Shown here: one piece after another, positions 20,140 to 28,962 of the stretch
Layout: each line of letters begins with the position of its first letter
Position numbering within the stretch: position 1 is the stretch's first letter
Source of the DNA: an uncultured SAR86 cluster bacterium
Lineage (GTDB): Bacteria; Pseudomonadota; Gammaproteobacteria; Magnimaribacterales; D2472
NCBI GenBank assembly: GCA_902541175.1
Contig: CACBPP010000001.1
Coordinates: forward strand, 260,923 to 324,922
Direction: 5' to 3'
DNA length: 64,000 bases
Position numbers and translations under genes: made by a program
The notes under the pieces: model-generated
The model's input: the letters and a program-made list of their open reading frames with translations, nothing else
Database searches by the model: none
What the model was told of the DNA's origin: nothing

Positions 20140-22293
20140 CTAAAAATTATTTGCAACTGACGACATCTCAAAACCTAATTTTTCCTTTCTATCGCCTTTT
20201 TGAGGTGCCTCTCCAAGTTTTCCACCATCTTTTGCCAGTTTCACAAGCATTTCACTTGGTTTGTAGACATCATTACCTGTAATTTCTCTATATTTTTCAA
20301 GCTTTTCTATAACTTTATCAAGTCCCATTGCATTTGCATGATGCATCGGACCGCCTCTCCATATTGGGAATCCATATCCATTTATATAAACTACATCAAT
20401 ATCAGCCGCTCTTTGTGCGACACCTTCAGATAAAATATCTGCCCCTTCATTAATCAGAGCTAATATACACCTCTCTACAATTTCTTCATCAGAAATGTCT
20501 CTTCTGGTAAATCCATTTTCTGATGAAATCTTTTCATATACTGCTTCATTTTCAGGAGCTGGATTTGGTGCTCTAGAACCTTCTGAGTAATTATAATAAC
20601 CAGCACCACTTTTTTGACCATATCTATCTTGTTCACATAATTCATCGCCGATTTTTGCATGAAGAGGGGATTCTTTACCACTTAATTTTCTTGCTCTCCA
20701 ACCAAGGTCTAATCCAACGAGATCCATCATTCTAAATGGACCCATATTTAGACCAAAGGATTCTAATGCTTGATCAATTTGATGTGGCAATGCACCTTCA
20801 AGTAATAACATGTTTGCTTGAGCTGTATAGCCAAATAACATTCTATTACCAATAAAACCAGGAGCATTTAATGAGACAACAGCTGCCTTTTTAAGTCTCT
20901 TGCCTATGGCCATAATAGTTGCTAATGTTTCGTCGGATGTTTGTTCTCCTCGTACAACCTCTAATAGTCTCATTATATTAGCAGGACTAAAAAAGTGAGT
21001 ACCCACTACCAGTTCAGGCCTACTAGTTACTGATGCAATAGAATCTATATCTAAACCTGATGTATTACTGGCTAGAATAGCGCCCTCCTTAACATGAGTA
21101 TCTAATGACTTAAAAATTTCATGTTTTAATTCAAGATTTTCATATACTGCTTCAATGACAATATCGCAGTCAGAGACATCTTTATAATCTAAACTAGACG
21201 ATACTAGTCCAAATACAGCATCTTTTTGTTCAGGAGATAGACGCCCTTTATTAACCATAAAGTCATAATTTTTTTCTATTACTGAAACTCCTCTTTTAAG
21301 GTTTTCCTCATCCTGATCGATAATATGAACGGGAATGCCTGCATTAGCAAAACACATTGCTATTCCACCCCCCATAGTTCCAGAACCAATAATGCCTGCT
21401 TTCTTGATATCCATAACTTTAGTTTCTTTAGGAACGTCAGAAATCTTTGAAGCTGCTCTTTCACCAAAGAAAATATGGATCATTGCTTCTCTTTGAGGAT
21501 GCATCAAACATTCAAGAAAATATTCACCCTCTTTTTTCAGTCCTTCGTCAAAATCATCAATATTAATAGCTGCTTCTACACATTTTATGATTTGCCCAGG
21601 AGCAAATTGACCCTTTCTTCCCTTAGATGCCATGGCCTGAGCCTCAAGAAGAACTTTATCATCGCCACGAGCCTCTATCATTTTTGAGTTTAAATCTCTT
21701 ACTTTTGGATGTTCTTCATTACTGTCAGCTTTATTTTTTATGAATTCTATAGATTCATTAACTACATCTTCAGATATACCATCAACTATTCCCATATCTA
21801 AAGCCTTTTTAGCAGGAACATGTGCTCCAGTAAGCATCATCTTTAGTGCTTCAGATGGTCCTGCAAGCCTCGGAAGCCTTTGAGTACCGCCTCCACCTGG
21901 CAATAAGCCTAAATTAACCTCTGGAAGGCCAACAAACGCATTTTTATCTGCAATCCTGTAGTTACAGCATAATGCTGTTTCTAGTCCGCCTCCTAAAGCT
22001 ATACCATTTATGGCAGCTACAACGGGTTTACTGCAATGCTCCAGTTTTTGAAATACCTCATTTAAGCTTACGCCTTCTACATTTCCACCAAATTCTGATA
22101 TATCAGCTCCAGCAATAAAGGCCCTACCATTTCCTGTTAAAACAACTCCTACAACTGAATCATCTTCTTCTGCTTTTGTTAATGATTCGTATAAACCAGT
22201 CCTGACTCCATCGCTTAGAGGATTTACTGGCGGGTTATCAACTGTGAGTAGGGCAACATTGTCCTTTACTTCATATAAAACTGTACCTTTCAA
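20140..22293 (-). CDS. Bifunctional enoyl-CoA hydratase / 3-hydroxyacyl-CoA dehydrogenase
   Basis: N-terminal crotonase (AGADISEFGG, LGLLPGGGGTQRLPR) and C-terminal HADH (GSGTMGGGIAMCFANAGI). Confidence 0.95.
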   Translation of the reverse strand: MKGTVLYEVKDNVALLTVDNPPVNPLSDGVRTGLYESLTKAEEDDSVVGVVLTGNGRAFIAGADISEFGGNVEGVSLNEVFQKLEHCSKPVVAAINGIALGGGLETALCCNYRIADKNAFVGLPEVNLGLLPGGGGTQRLPRLAGPSEALKMMLTGAHVPAKKALDMGIVDGISEDVVNESIEFIKNKADSNEEHPKVRDLNSKMIEARGDDKVLLEAQAMASKGRKGQFAPGQIIKCVEAAINIDDFDEGLKKEGEYFLECLMHPQREAMIHIFFGERAASKISDVPKETKVMDIKKAGIIGSGTMGGGIAMCFANAGIPVHIIDQDEENLKRGVSVIEKNYDFMVNKGRLSPEQKDAVFGLVSSSLDYKDVSDCDIVIEAVYENLELKHEIFKSLDTHVKEGAILASNTSGLDIDSIASVTSRPELVVGTHFFSPANIMRLLEVVRGEQTSDETLATIMAIGKRLKKAAVVSLNAPGFIGNRMLFGYTAQANMLLLEGALPHQIDQALESFGLNMGPFRMMDLVGLDLGWRARKLSGKESPLHAKIGDELCEQDRYGQKSGAGYYNYSEGSRAPNPAPENEAVYEKISSENGFTRRDISDEEIVERCILALINEGADILSEGVAQRAADIDVVYINGYGFPIWRGGPMHHANAMGLDKVIEKLEKYREITGNDVYKPSEMLVKLAKDGGKLGEAPQKGDRKEKLGFEMSSVANNF

Positions 22294-22362
22294 GATATTT
22301 CTCCAAAAATAGTTAAAAAAGCATTATACATAAAAAAAACATGATTTATTTTATAAATACTA

Positions 22363-22390
22363 TTGATAATTGATTATAAATACATATAAT
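22363..22390 (+). promoter_or_regulatory. Strong sigma70-like promoter
   Basis: TTGATA (22363-22368), 16-bp spacer, TATAAT (22385-22390); predicted TSS about 22397. Confidence 0.7.
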
Positions 22391-22396
22391 AATGTA

Positions 22397-22465
22397 TGTC
22401 AGCACTCCTCTCCCCTATTATATTTTGCTGACACTCTGGAATCATGGAGGGCTCAGTCCCTCCAT
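22397..22465 (+). ncRNA. Putative structured 5' leader or sRNA with two perfect hairpins
   Basis: TGTCAGCA(22397-22404)/TGCTGACA(22426-22433) with pyrimidine-rich loop CTCCTCTCCCC..., then ATGGAGGG(22444-22451)/CCCTCCAT(22458-22465). Confidence 0.55.
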
Positions 22466-22487
22466 CTCTTTAAAAGGTTGTAAATTT

Positions 22488-22574
22488 ATGAATAAAATTA
22501 GGGATAACATAGAAATTATTTTTTTAGTAACTATTTTCATTTCCTCTCTTTCTGCAATAACTCCTATTACTTAG
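22488..22574 (+). CDS. Putative 28-aa hydrophobic small protein or leader peptide
   Basis: MNKIRDNIEIIFLVTIFISSLSAITPIT*, downstream of the hairpins; weak AAGG upstream; same frame as track ORF 22392-22574. Confidence 0.3.
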   Translation: MNKIRDNIEIIFLVTIFISSLSAITPIT

Positions 22575-22588
22575 GTTAGAATACACAC

Positions 22589-23113
22589 ATGAAAAAGATC
22601 GCACCTCTTTTTATTTTATTATTTTCTTTCTATTCTGAAGCATGTTCAGATTTGCTTGATACCGAAATGAGAGTTTTGGATTCAAGTGAAAGTGTCAATT
22701 TATGTGAATATACAGATCAAGTTGTTTTAGTTGTAAATGTTGCGAGTAGATGCGGATACACCTATCAATATTCTTCTCTTCAAAAACTTTATGAAGATTA
22801 CAAAAACGAAGGATTTGTTGTTCTCGGAGTTCCATCGAGAGACTTCATGCAAGAGTATTCAGATGAAGCAGATGTTGCTGAGTTTTGCTCCACTGAATAT
22901 GGGGTAGATTTCCCAATGTTTGCAACTTCAAAAGTAAGAGGTAGCAAAGCTAATCCTTTATACAAAAAATTGATAGCCCAGAGTGGTGTCTCACCTTCAT
23001 GGAATTTCAATAAGTATTTAATTTCTAGAGACGGTAAAGTCGTATCCACATTTGGATCAAGGGTAAAACCTGATTCGCCAGAATTACTATCTCAAATAGA
23101 AAAACTTTTATAG
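22589..23113 (+). CDS. Exported glutathione peroxidase-like protein
   Basis: Signal peptide; VNVASRCGYTYQYSSLQKLYEDYK, WNFNKYLISRDG. Confidence 0.93.
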   Translation: MKKIAPLFILLFSFYSEACSDLLDTEMRVLDSSESVNLCEYTDQVVLVVNVASRCGYTYQYSSLQKLYEDYKNEGFVVLGVPSRDFMQEYSDEADVAEFCSTEYGVDFPMFATSKVRGSKANPLYKKLIAQSGVSPSWNFNKYLISRDGKVVSTFGSRVKPDSPELLSQIEKLL

Positions 23114-23116
23114 TCT

Positions 23117-23755
23117 CTAGTCAGATACCAACACAACCTCAGGTTTATTAAACGCAAAGATTCCGTTATCAACAACACCCGGAATATTATTTAATAAAAC
23201 CTCTAAGGCTTCAGGTTCACTGATATCTATTTCTTCTACGTCAATAATATGATTTCCTTGATCAGTAATAAAATTTTCTCTATAAATTGGTTTACCACCC
23301 AAAGCTACAATTTTTCTTGCAACAGAACTTCTTGCTTCTGGAATTACTTCGACTGGAAGAGGGAAGGCCCCAAGTTTATCAACCATCTTTGTTTTATCAA
23401 CAATGCATATAAATTCTTGTGCTGCTGCTGCTACTATCTTTTCTCTTGTATGCGCTCCACCGCCACCTTTGATTAGAAAGTTATTTGGTGACACCTCGTC
23501 TGCTCCATCAATGTAAAAATCTATTTGATTAACATCATTTAAACTAAAGACCTCAATATTCTTTTCTCTTAGAAGTTGTGAAGATGCTTCCGAACTTGAT
23601 ACTGCTCCTCGAAAAAGATTTTTATATGCATCTAATTCATTAATAAAGTAATTCACTGTTGAACCAGTTCCAATGCCCAGAACAGTCTCTATCGATAGTT
23701 TTTTTTCAATATAATCAATTGCTTTTTTTGCAACACTTATCTTTGCAGCGCTCAT
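23117..23755 (-). CDS. rpiA: Ribose-5-phosphate isomerase A
   Basis: VLGIGTGSTVNYFI, DGADEV, KGGGGAHTREKIVA; start trimmed to MSAAKISVAKK. Confidence 0.96.
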   Translation of the reverse strand: MSAAKISVAKKAIDYIEKKLSIETVLGIGTGSTVNYFINELDAYKNLFRGAVSSSEASSQLLREKNIEVFSLNDVNQIDFYIDGADEVSPNNFLIKGGGGAHTREKIVAAAAQEFICIVDKTKMVDKLGAFPLPVEVIPEARSSVARKIVALGGKPIYRENFITDQGNHIIDVEEIDISEPEALEVLLNNIPGVVDNGIFAFNKPEVVLVSD

Positions 23756-23851
23756 ACAGTTATAATACAAGAAAATTTTAATACGTGATTTAAATTGAGA
23801 CTTAAAATAAAAAAAACAGGTAATTATAGGAACTCTAAAAAGTATCTTAAA

Positions 23852-25345
23852 ATGATTAATGAAGCATCTGTATATGATGTTTCAATAAATTCACCTACCA
23901 CCTATGCCCCAAATCTTTCTATGAAAGAGGGGAATGAAATTTATTTAAAACGAGAAGATCTTCAGCCAATTTTTTCTTTTAAGAATAGAGGAGCCTTTAA
24001 TAAAATTGTTAATTTATCTGAAGATAAAAAATCTCGTGGAATAATAGCAGCATCAGCAGGAAATCATGCCCAAGGTGTAGCCTTAGCTTGCAGGAAGTTA
24101 AAAATAAAATGTACTATCGTGATGCCGGTAACCGCACCAGAAAACAAATTAAATGCAGTAAAAAGGCTTGGAGCAAAAATAATTTTGCATGGCGAAAATT
24201 TAGGAGATGCTCTCGCTCATGCAGATAAGATTAATAAAAAACATAAATATACTTTTGTACATCCTTTTGATGATCCATTTACCATAGCAGGGCAAGGAAC
24301 AGTAGGACGGGAAATACTTGAGGATGAAATTGACTACGATGCTGTCTTCGTACCAGTTGGCGGAGGAGGCCTTTTGGCTGGTATATCAGCTTGGATAAGA
24401 CAAAATAAAAAGAAAATTAAGATAATTGGTGTTGAAGTAAATGATTCGGCTTGTCTTACAGAAGCATTAATTCAAAATAAAAGAGTTTATCTAAAAAAAG
24501 TTGGATTATTTGCAGACGGAGTTGCTGTTTCCCAAGTAGGAAAAAACAACCTTGATGTTATTAAAGAATGCGTTGATGAAGTAATGACTGTTAATATCGA
24601 TGAAGTCTGCGCTGCTGTAAAAGATATTTTTGAAGATACTAGAGTATTGTCTGAGCCATCAGGAGCTGTTGCTTTAGCAGGCCTTAAGAGTTACTCAAAA
24701 AGAATGAAGAATAAGAATTTACTTGCAGTGAGCTCAGGTGCAAATGTTAATTTTCAGAAACTTGGATTTATTGTTGAAAGATCTGAAATTGGAGAAAACC
24801 GCGAAAAAATTCTCAGCATTAAAATTCCAGAGGAACCTGGAAGTTTTTTAAAGCTTGCAAAGGCTATTGGCAAATTACCAGTCACCGAATTTAATTATAG
24901 AAAGTCAGATAATAAAGATGCATATGTATTAGTAGGAATAAGAACTCAATCTGAAAATAGCTTTGAGAAGTTGAAGGCAAAACTAAAAAAACTTAAATAT
25001 AAATTTAGTGATTACACCTCTAATGAAATTTCAAATGATCATTTAAGACATATGGTTGGCGGCAGAGGAGGCCAATCAAATATATCTGAAAAAAATGAAA
25101 GAATTTTTAATGGAGAATTTCCAGAAAAGCCAGGAGCATTATTAGAGTTCTTAGAAAGTTTTGGAAATCAGTGGAATATTTCACTATTCCACTACAGAAA
25201 TATTGGATCTGCGTATGGAAATATCCTAATAGGAATTGAAGATACACACAAAAATAAGTCTGCACTTTTAAAACATTTACATAAATGTGGAACAGCCTTT
25301 AAAGAAGAGAGCAACAATAAGGCTTATTTAGATTTCTTGAAGTAA
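23852..25345 (+). CDS. ilvA: Threonine ammonia-lyase, biosynthetic, with C-terminal ACT-like domains
   Basis: KREDLQPIFSFKNRGA, SAGNHAQGVA, PVGGGGLLAG; track start 23795 is ATT, so first ATG (MINEASVYD) preferred. Confidence 0.95.
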   Translation: MINEASVYDVSINSPTTYAPNLSMKEGNEIYLKREDLQPIFSFKNRGAFNKIVNLSEDKKSRGIIAASAGNHAQGVALACRKLKIKCTIVMPVTAPENKLNAVKRLGAKIILHGENLGDALAHADKINKKHKYTFVHPFDDPFTIAGQGTVGREILEDEIDYDAVFVPVGGGGLLAGISAWIRQNKKKIKIIGVEVNDSACLTEALIQNKRVYLKKVGLFADGVAVSQVGKNNLDVIKECVDEVMTVNIDEVCAAVKDIFEDTRVLSEPSGAVALAGLKSYSKRMKNKNLLAVSSGANVNFQKLGFIVERSEIGENREKILSIKIPEEPGSFLKLAKAIGKLPVTEFNYRKSDNKDAYVLVGIRTQSENSFEKLKAKLKKLKYKFSDYTSNEISNDHLRHMVGGRGGQSNISEKNERIFNGEFPEKPGALLEFLESFGNQWNISLFHYRNIGSAYGNILIGIEDTHKNKSALLKHLHKCGTAFKEESNNKAYLDFLK

Positions 25346-25347
25346 GT

Positions 25348-27630
25348 TTAATATTTAAACCTAAATTTAATAGAAAATATTTCATTGTCTGGATCTTTCC
25401 AAGGATCTTTAAAGATTTTAGAAGTCTCTCTAGTTATATTATCTTCAAAGACACTTCCTCCTTTTGTATATACCAGATATATGTAGGATAGAGGAGCAAT
25501 CTCATACTTATATCTTACTTGGAATGATGTAATTCCTTCAGAAAATGGACTTACTTCTTTATTATTATTTTTAAGGTAACCATTCTGATCAACAATTAAA
25601 CTTCTTGGATTTTTTGCTTGTAACGCTACAAATTGACTCTTTAGTCTTATCTCATGCTTTGAACCCCTATACCAATTCATATTAATAGAAATAATTTTTT
25701 GAGATAAATCATAAACAGCAAGATCATTGTTTTCTATCCAATTTAACCACTCTTTCTCGTTTCTTATTCTCGTTGAAAATCCTACTTTAAAATCATCCAC
25801 TGGATAAAAAGATCCACCTATCTTTGCATACCTTCTTTTATATCCATTGGAATCAAATGACTCATATTTATCGGCATCCTCATATCCGATCCTCCAATCA
25901 TACTCCCAGATTCCAAAACTCGGTGATTCATAATCTAAGTTAAAGCTGAAACTTCCAGTATTTTTTACATAAGGAAAATCAATATTCTTTCTTGTAATAG
26001 TTGTATCTTTTCCAGAAGTTTTTAAATCCCATGTAAACTGAAATTTTGAGGCATTTAGGAAAGTAAATTCATTTTTTTGCCCAATAGTAAATGGATTTGA
26101 ATTTCCTGAAGTGTCTGAGTCGTAATTAAAATCTATTCCTAGTTCCAGCTCCTTAATTTCTTTGCGCTTTTTAAAGTCGATTAATGTGATATTAGATCCT
26201 AGACCTATGTGAAACCAATCATTTTTTCTAAGATAACCAAAATCGTTTAACATTAGACTATCATCAAAATAGAGGAGACTACCTGATCTACTTGATAACT
26301 GTGTTGGCTTATAATTAAATTGTGATCTAAAGCCAAATCCAGACTCACCCTCTCTTTCAGATGTAATTAAATCGTTATAAGTAGTTAGCTTGTTAGATTT
26401 TACATTCGCAAAATCTATTACATTAACTGTAGCACTTTCATTTAGAAAATTATTTTCAACATGTGTTAAAAAGTAACCAATTGTTCTGTTATCAATTTTC
26501 TTTTTTGATCTTATAGCGTAAAAATCTTTTCCTTTTGTATATCTTTCATCCGACTCTTTAGCAATAAAAACTCCAAAATCTGTATTATTATTTTTTTGAG
26601 TATATCTAAGAGCGTAGTCAATATCGGTGTAATTTTTTCTTGAATCAATGCAGTCATCTTCATTTAATGATGATGAACACAAATAGCTACTTCTTGCACC
26701 AATTCTTCTAGTATTAATAATTCTATATCTATCGTAATGATTTAAATCAAACAAAGATTGATTTTCATTAAAAAAAGCGCGTTTTTCAGAATAGAAAGTT
26801 TCTTGTGCAGAAAAATTAACAATAACTTCGTCACTCTCTGCCTGACCAAAGTCTGGATTGATTGTAAGATTAATTTGTTTCCCTGTGCCAGTATTTAAAA
26901 ATATTTCTGCTCCAATCTTATCTTCATTAAAGCTTGTGACTGAGTTATGAGTTTTTGCAAGAAATGGAAAAAAATTGATCTTTCTTTTAGAAAAATTATT
27001 CACCTCTATTGTTCTTAGATTTGAAAGAAAATTTGTTCTAAACCCACTTGTCTTTGTATCATTTAGCCATAACTTTTCTTTTGCTAGATACCTATAAGTT
27101 GTAACATTAATTTTTCTTTTATTATTTGTCTCAGGCTTCATAAGAACAACATTCCAAGGTATTAAAAATTCTGAGACCCAGAAACCATCATGTTTTTTTG
27201 TTTGTGCTTCCCAATCCCCATCCCAGTCAAATTCGGGAAAACCACCCAAAGGTCTAATGCCATCTCTTTGAATATTTGCTAGGGTAACAATGAACATATA
27301 AGCTTTTGCACCATCACTGTCAAAATCAATACCAACACCGTTTTGTTCAGCATTCGCATTCCATTCATCTCGTAAAGATTTATTTGAAATCATTGAAGAA
27401 TTTTTTTGATAATTAATAAAGCCGACATATATTCCTTCTTCATTTGAAAATATCTTTGCAGTTGTTTTTACTTTTGCTGGATTAAGAGTAAAAGGGACAA
27501 CCTCATAATACTCATCTATTACGAATGCACTTTCCCACTCTGGTTCATCTAAATTCCCGTCAAGAATAATTGTCTTACCAGATATAAGTGGAATCCAGAA
27601 AATTAGAATATATTTAGCGATTGTTCTCAT
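25348..27630 (-). CDS. Outer-membrane protein with N-terminal carbohydrate-binding-like (CBM9/DOMON) domain and beta-barrel (DUF5916-like)
   Basis: ILDGNLDEPEWESAFVIDEYYEVVPF..., ends in aromatic FRFKY; signal peptide. Confidence 0.8.
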   Translation of the reverse strand: MRTIAKYILIFWIPLISGKTIILDGNLDEPEWESAFVIDEYYEVVPFTLNPAKVKTTAKIFSNEEGIYVGFINYQKNSSMISNKSLRDEWNANAEQNGVGIDFDSDGAKAYMFIVTLANIQRDGIRPLGGFPEFDWDGDWEAQTKKHDGFWVSEFLIPWNVVLMKPETNNKRKINVTTYRYLAKEKLWLNDTKTSGFRTNFLSNLRTIEVNNFSKRKINFFPFLAKTHNSVTSFNEDKIGAEIFLNTGTGKQINLTINPDFGQAESDEVIVNFSAQETFYSEKRAFFNENQSLFDLNHYDRYRIINTRRIGARSSYLCSSSLNEDDCIDSRKNYTDIDYALRYTQKNNNTDFGVFIAKESDERYTKGKDFYAIRSKKKIDNRTIGYFLTHVENNFLNESATVNVIDFANVKSNKLTTYNDLITSEREGESGFGFRSQFNYKPTQLSSRSGSLLYFDDSLMLNDFGYLRKNDWFHIGLGSNITLIDFKKRKEIKELELGIDFNYDSDTSGNSNPFTIGQKNEFTFLNASKFQFTWDLKTSGKDTTITRKNIDFPYVKNTGSFSFNLDYESPSFGIWEYDWRIGYEDADKYESFDSNGYKRRYAKIGGSFYPVDDFKVGFSTRIRNEKEWLNWIENNDLAVYDLSQKIISINMNWYRGSKHEIRLKSQFVALQAKNPRSLIVDQNGYLKNNNKEVSPFSEGITSFQVRYKYEIAPLSYIYLVYTKGGSVFEDNITRETSKIFKDPWKDPDNEIFSIKFRFKY

Positions 27631-27652
27631 GTTTCGGCGATCATTTTATAGC

Positions 27653-28243
27653 TCAGTCATATGAAAGTACACGCGATTCTGTAATAACTAGGTCATATTT
27701 AATATCATGACTCTCGCCAAAACGTTCTTCTAAGACTTGATAATCATATCCCAGTCCAACAAAAAGAGGTCTGCATTTTTGAGACTTTAATTTTTCAAGT
27801 GTTTTATCAAAAAAACCACCTCCATATCCTAGCCTATGTCCATTCTTATCTATTCCAACAAAAGGTATGAACATAGTGTTAAGAACTTTAGGATTAATAT
27901 AGTCTTCATTCATTAGTTCATCTATGCCATATTTATTTTTTTTTAAGGTCTCACCCTCTTTGAATAAATTGAACTTCAATTCATTTTCAGAAACTATTCG
28001 AGGCATGTATATATTATTGGAGTATTTTAATAACTCATCGATTATTAGATTTGTAGGTATTTCGTTTTTATATTGAAAATAGAGAAGGGTATTTTTAGAA
28101 GATTTGATATCTATTTCTTTTAATGCATTTTTTTGAATCTGAGAATTTAACTCTTCGATATCATCCTGACAAAAAAGTTGCCCCTGCTTAAGTAGTGATT
28201 TTCTAATTTTATTTTTCACCATAATAATTGCAGAGGCTAGCAA
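27653..28243 (-). CDS. fau: 5-formyltetrahydrofolate cyclo-ligase
   Basis: GYGGGFFDKTLEKLK, FVGLGYDYQ; downstream of 6S RNA as in E. coli ssrS-ygfA. Confidence 0.93.
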   Translation of the reverse strand: MLASAIIMVKNKIRKSLLKQGQLFCQDDIEELNSQIQKNALKEIDIKSSKNTLLYFQYKNEIPTNLIIDELLKYSNNIYMPRIVSENELKFNLFKEGETLKKNKYGIDELMNEDYINPKVLNTMFIPFVGIDKNGHRLGYGGGFFDKTLEKLKSQKCRPLFVGLGYDYQVLEERFGESHDIKYDLVITESRVLSYD

Positions 28244-28420
28244 ACCAGATCACCGCTATGTGCTATACCTGAACCGAAAGTTCAGGTGGTGAACATCTTG
28301 TCAAATCAGGCTTCCCTTAATGGTAATGCTCAACAATGACAGTGGAAAATCACCTATTTAATAGTATCGGTTCAAATTTATTAACACATTGGCTAATGAA
28401 CCAGAATGTTATAGAAGTAT
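28240..28420 (-). ncRNA. ssrS: 6S RNA (approximate ends)
   Basis: Minus strand contains GTTGAGCATTACC...GGGAAGCCTGATTTGACAAGATGTTCACCACCTGAACTTTCGGTTCAGGTATAGCAC, resembling the 3' half of E. coli 6S; zapA-ssrS-fau synteny. Confidence 0.9.
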
Positions 28421-28446
28421 AATTTAGATAGGATTTAAGTTAAAGA

Positions 28447-28713
28447 TTATTTTTGAAGTACTTTCTCTATTTTTTTAATAAGTTTAGAGTAATCAACACT
28501 TTCTTTTTTAGTAGATTTAGAATCATCATTTAGGAGCTTATTAGAAAGAGTTAATCCTGCAATTATCAGAGCATTATTTTTATCATTTATATTATCTAAC
28601 TCCTCATTTAATAAGGCGGCTGCTTTTATTAAATTATCTTTTTCTTTAGGTGGACATGCGATGGTTAAATCTCTTCCAAATATTCTGAGAGCTACGGTTT
28701 CAACTTTACTCAT
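28447..28713 (-). CDS. zapA: Cell division protein ZapA
   Basis: VALRIFGRDLTIACPPKEKDNLIKAAALLNEEL; next to 6S RNA. Confidence 0.92.
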   Translation of the reverse strand: MSKVETVALRIFGRDLTIACPPKEKDNLIKAAALLNEELDNINDKNNALIIAGLTLSNKLLNDDSKSTKKESVDYSKLIKKIEKVLQK

Positions 28714-28900
28714 TAGTGGCCTTCTTTAAATCTCTTTCCAAACGAGATATTTCTTTTCTGTGAAGAACTTTATCTTTTTTCCATTCCCTTTCTCTTTTTA
28801 CATATGAATCAATAATTCCTTTTTGCTCTTCGAACCTTTTAATTAAAAGATCAATCCTCTTTTCTAAATCTTTTGAACTTAACTCATTGTTTTTAGGCAT
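28706..28900 (-). CDS. Small coiled-coil protein, TIGR02449/ZapB-like
   Basis: 64 aa charged coiled coil overlapping zapA start; typical position for TIGR02449 family. Confidence 0.65.
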   Translation of the reverse strand: MPKNNELSSKDLEKRIDLLIKRFEEQKGIIDSYVKREREWKKDKVLHRKEISRLERDLKKATNE

Positions 28901-28962
28901 TTTTATAGTTTAATTCTACTTTAATGAATTGGAAAGTTACTTTAAATAAGTAAAATACACAC

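Noticed and set aside
22444-22470. Second hairpin at 22444-22465 as an intrinsic terminator
   Set aside because: Stem is good but the downstream sequence (CTCTTTAAAAGG) lacks a proper U-tract; kept only as a possible sRNA end.
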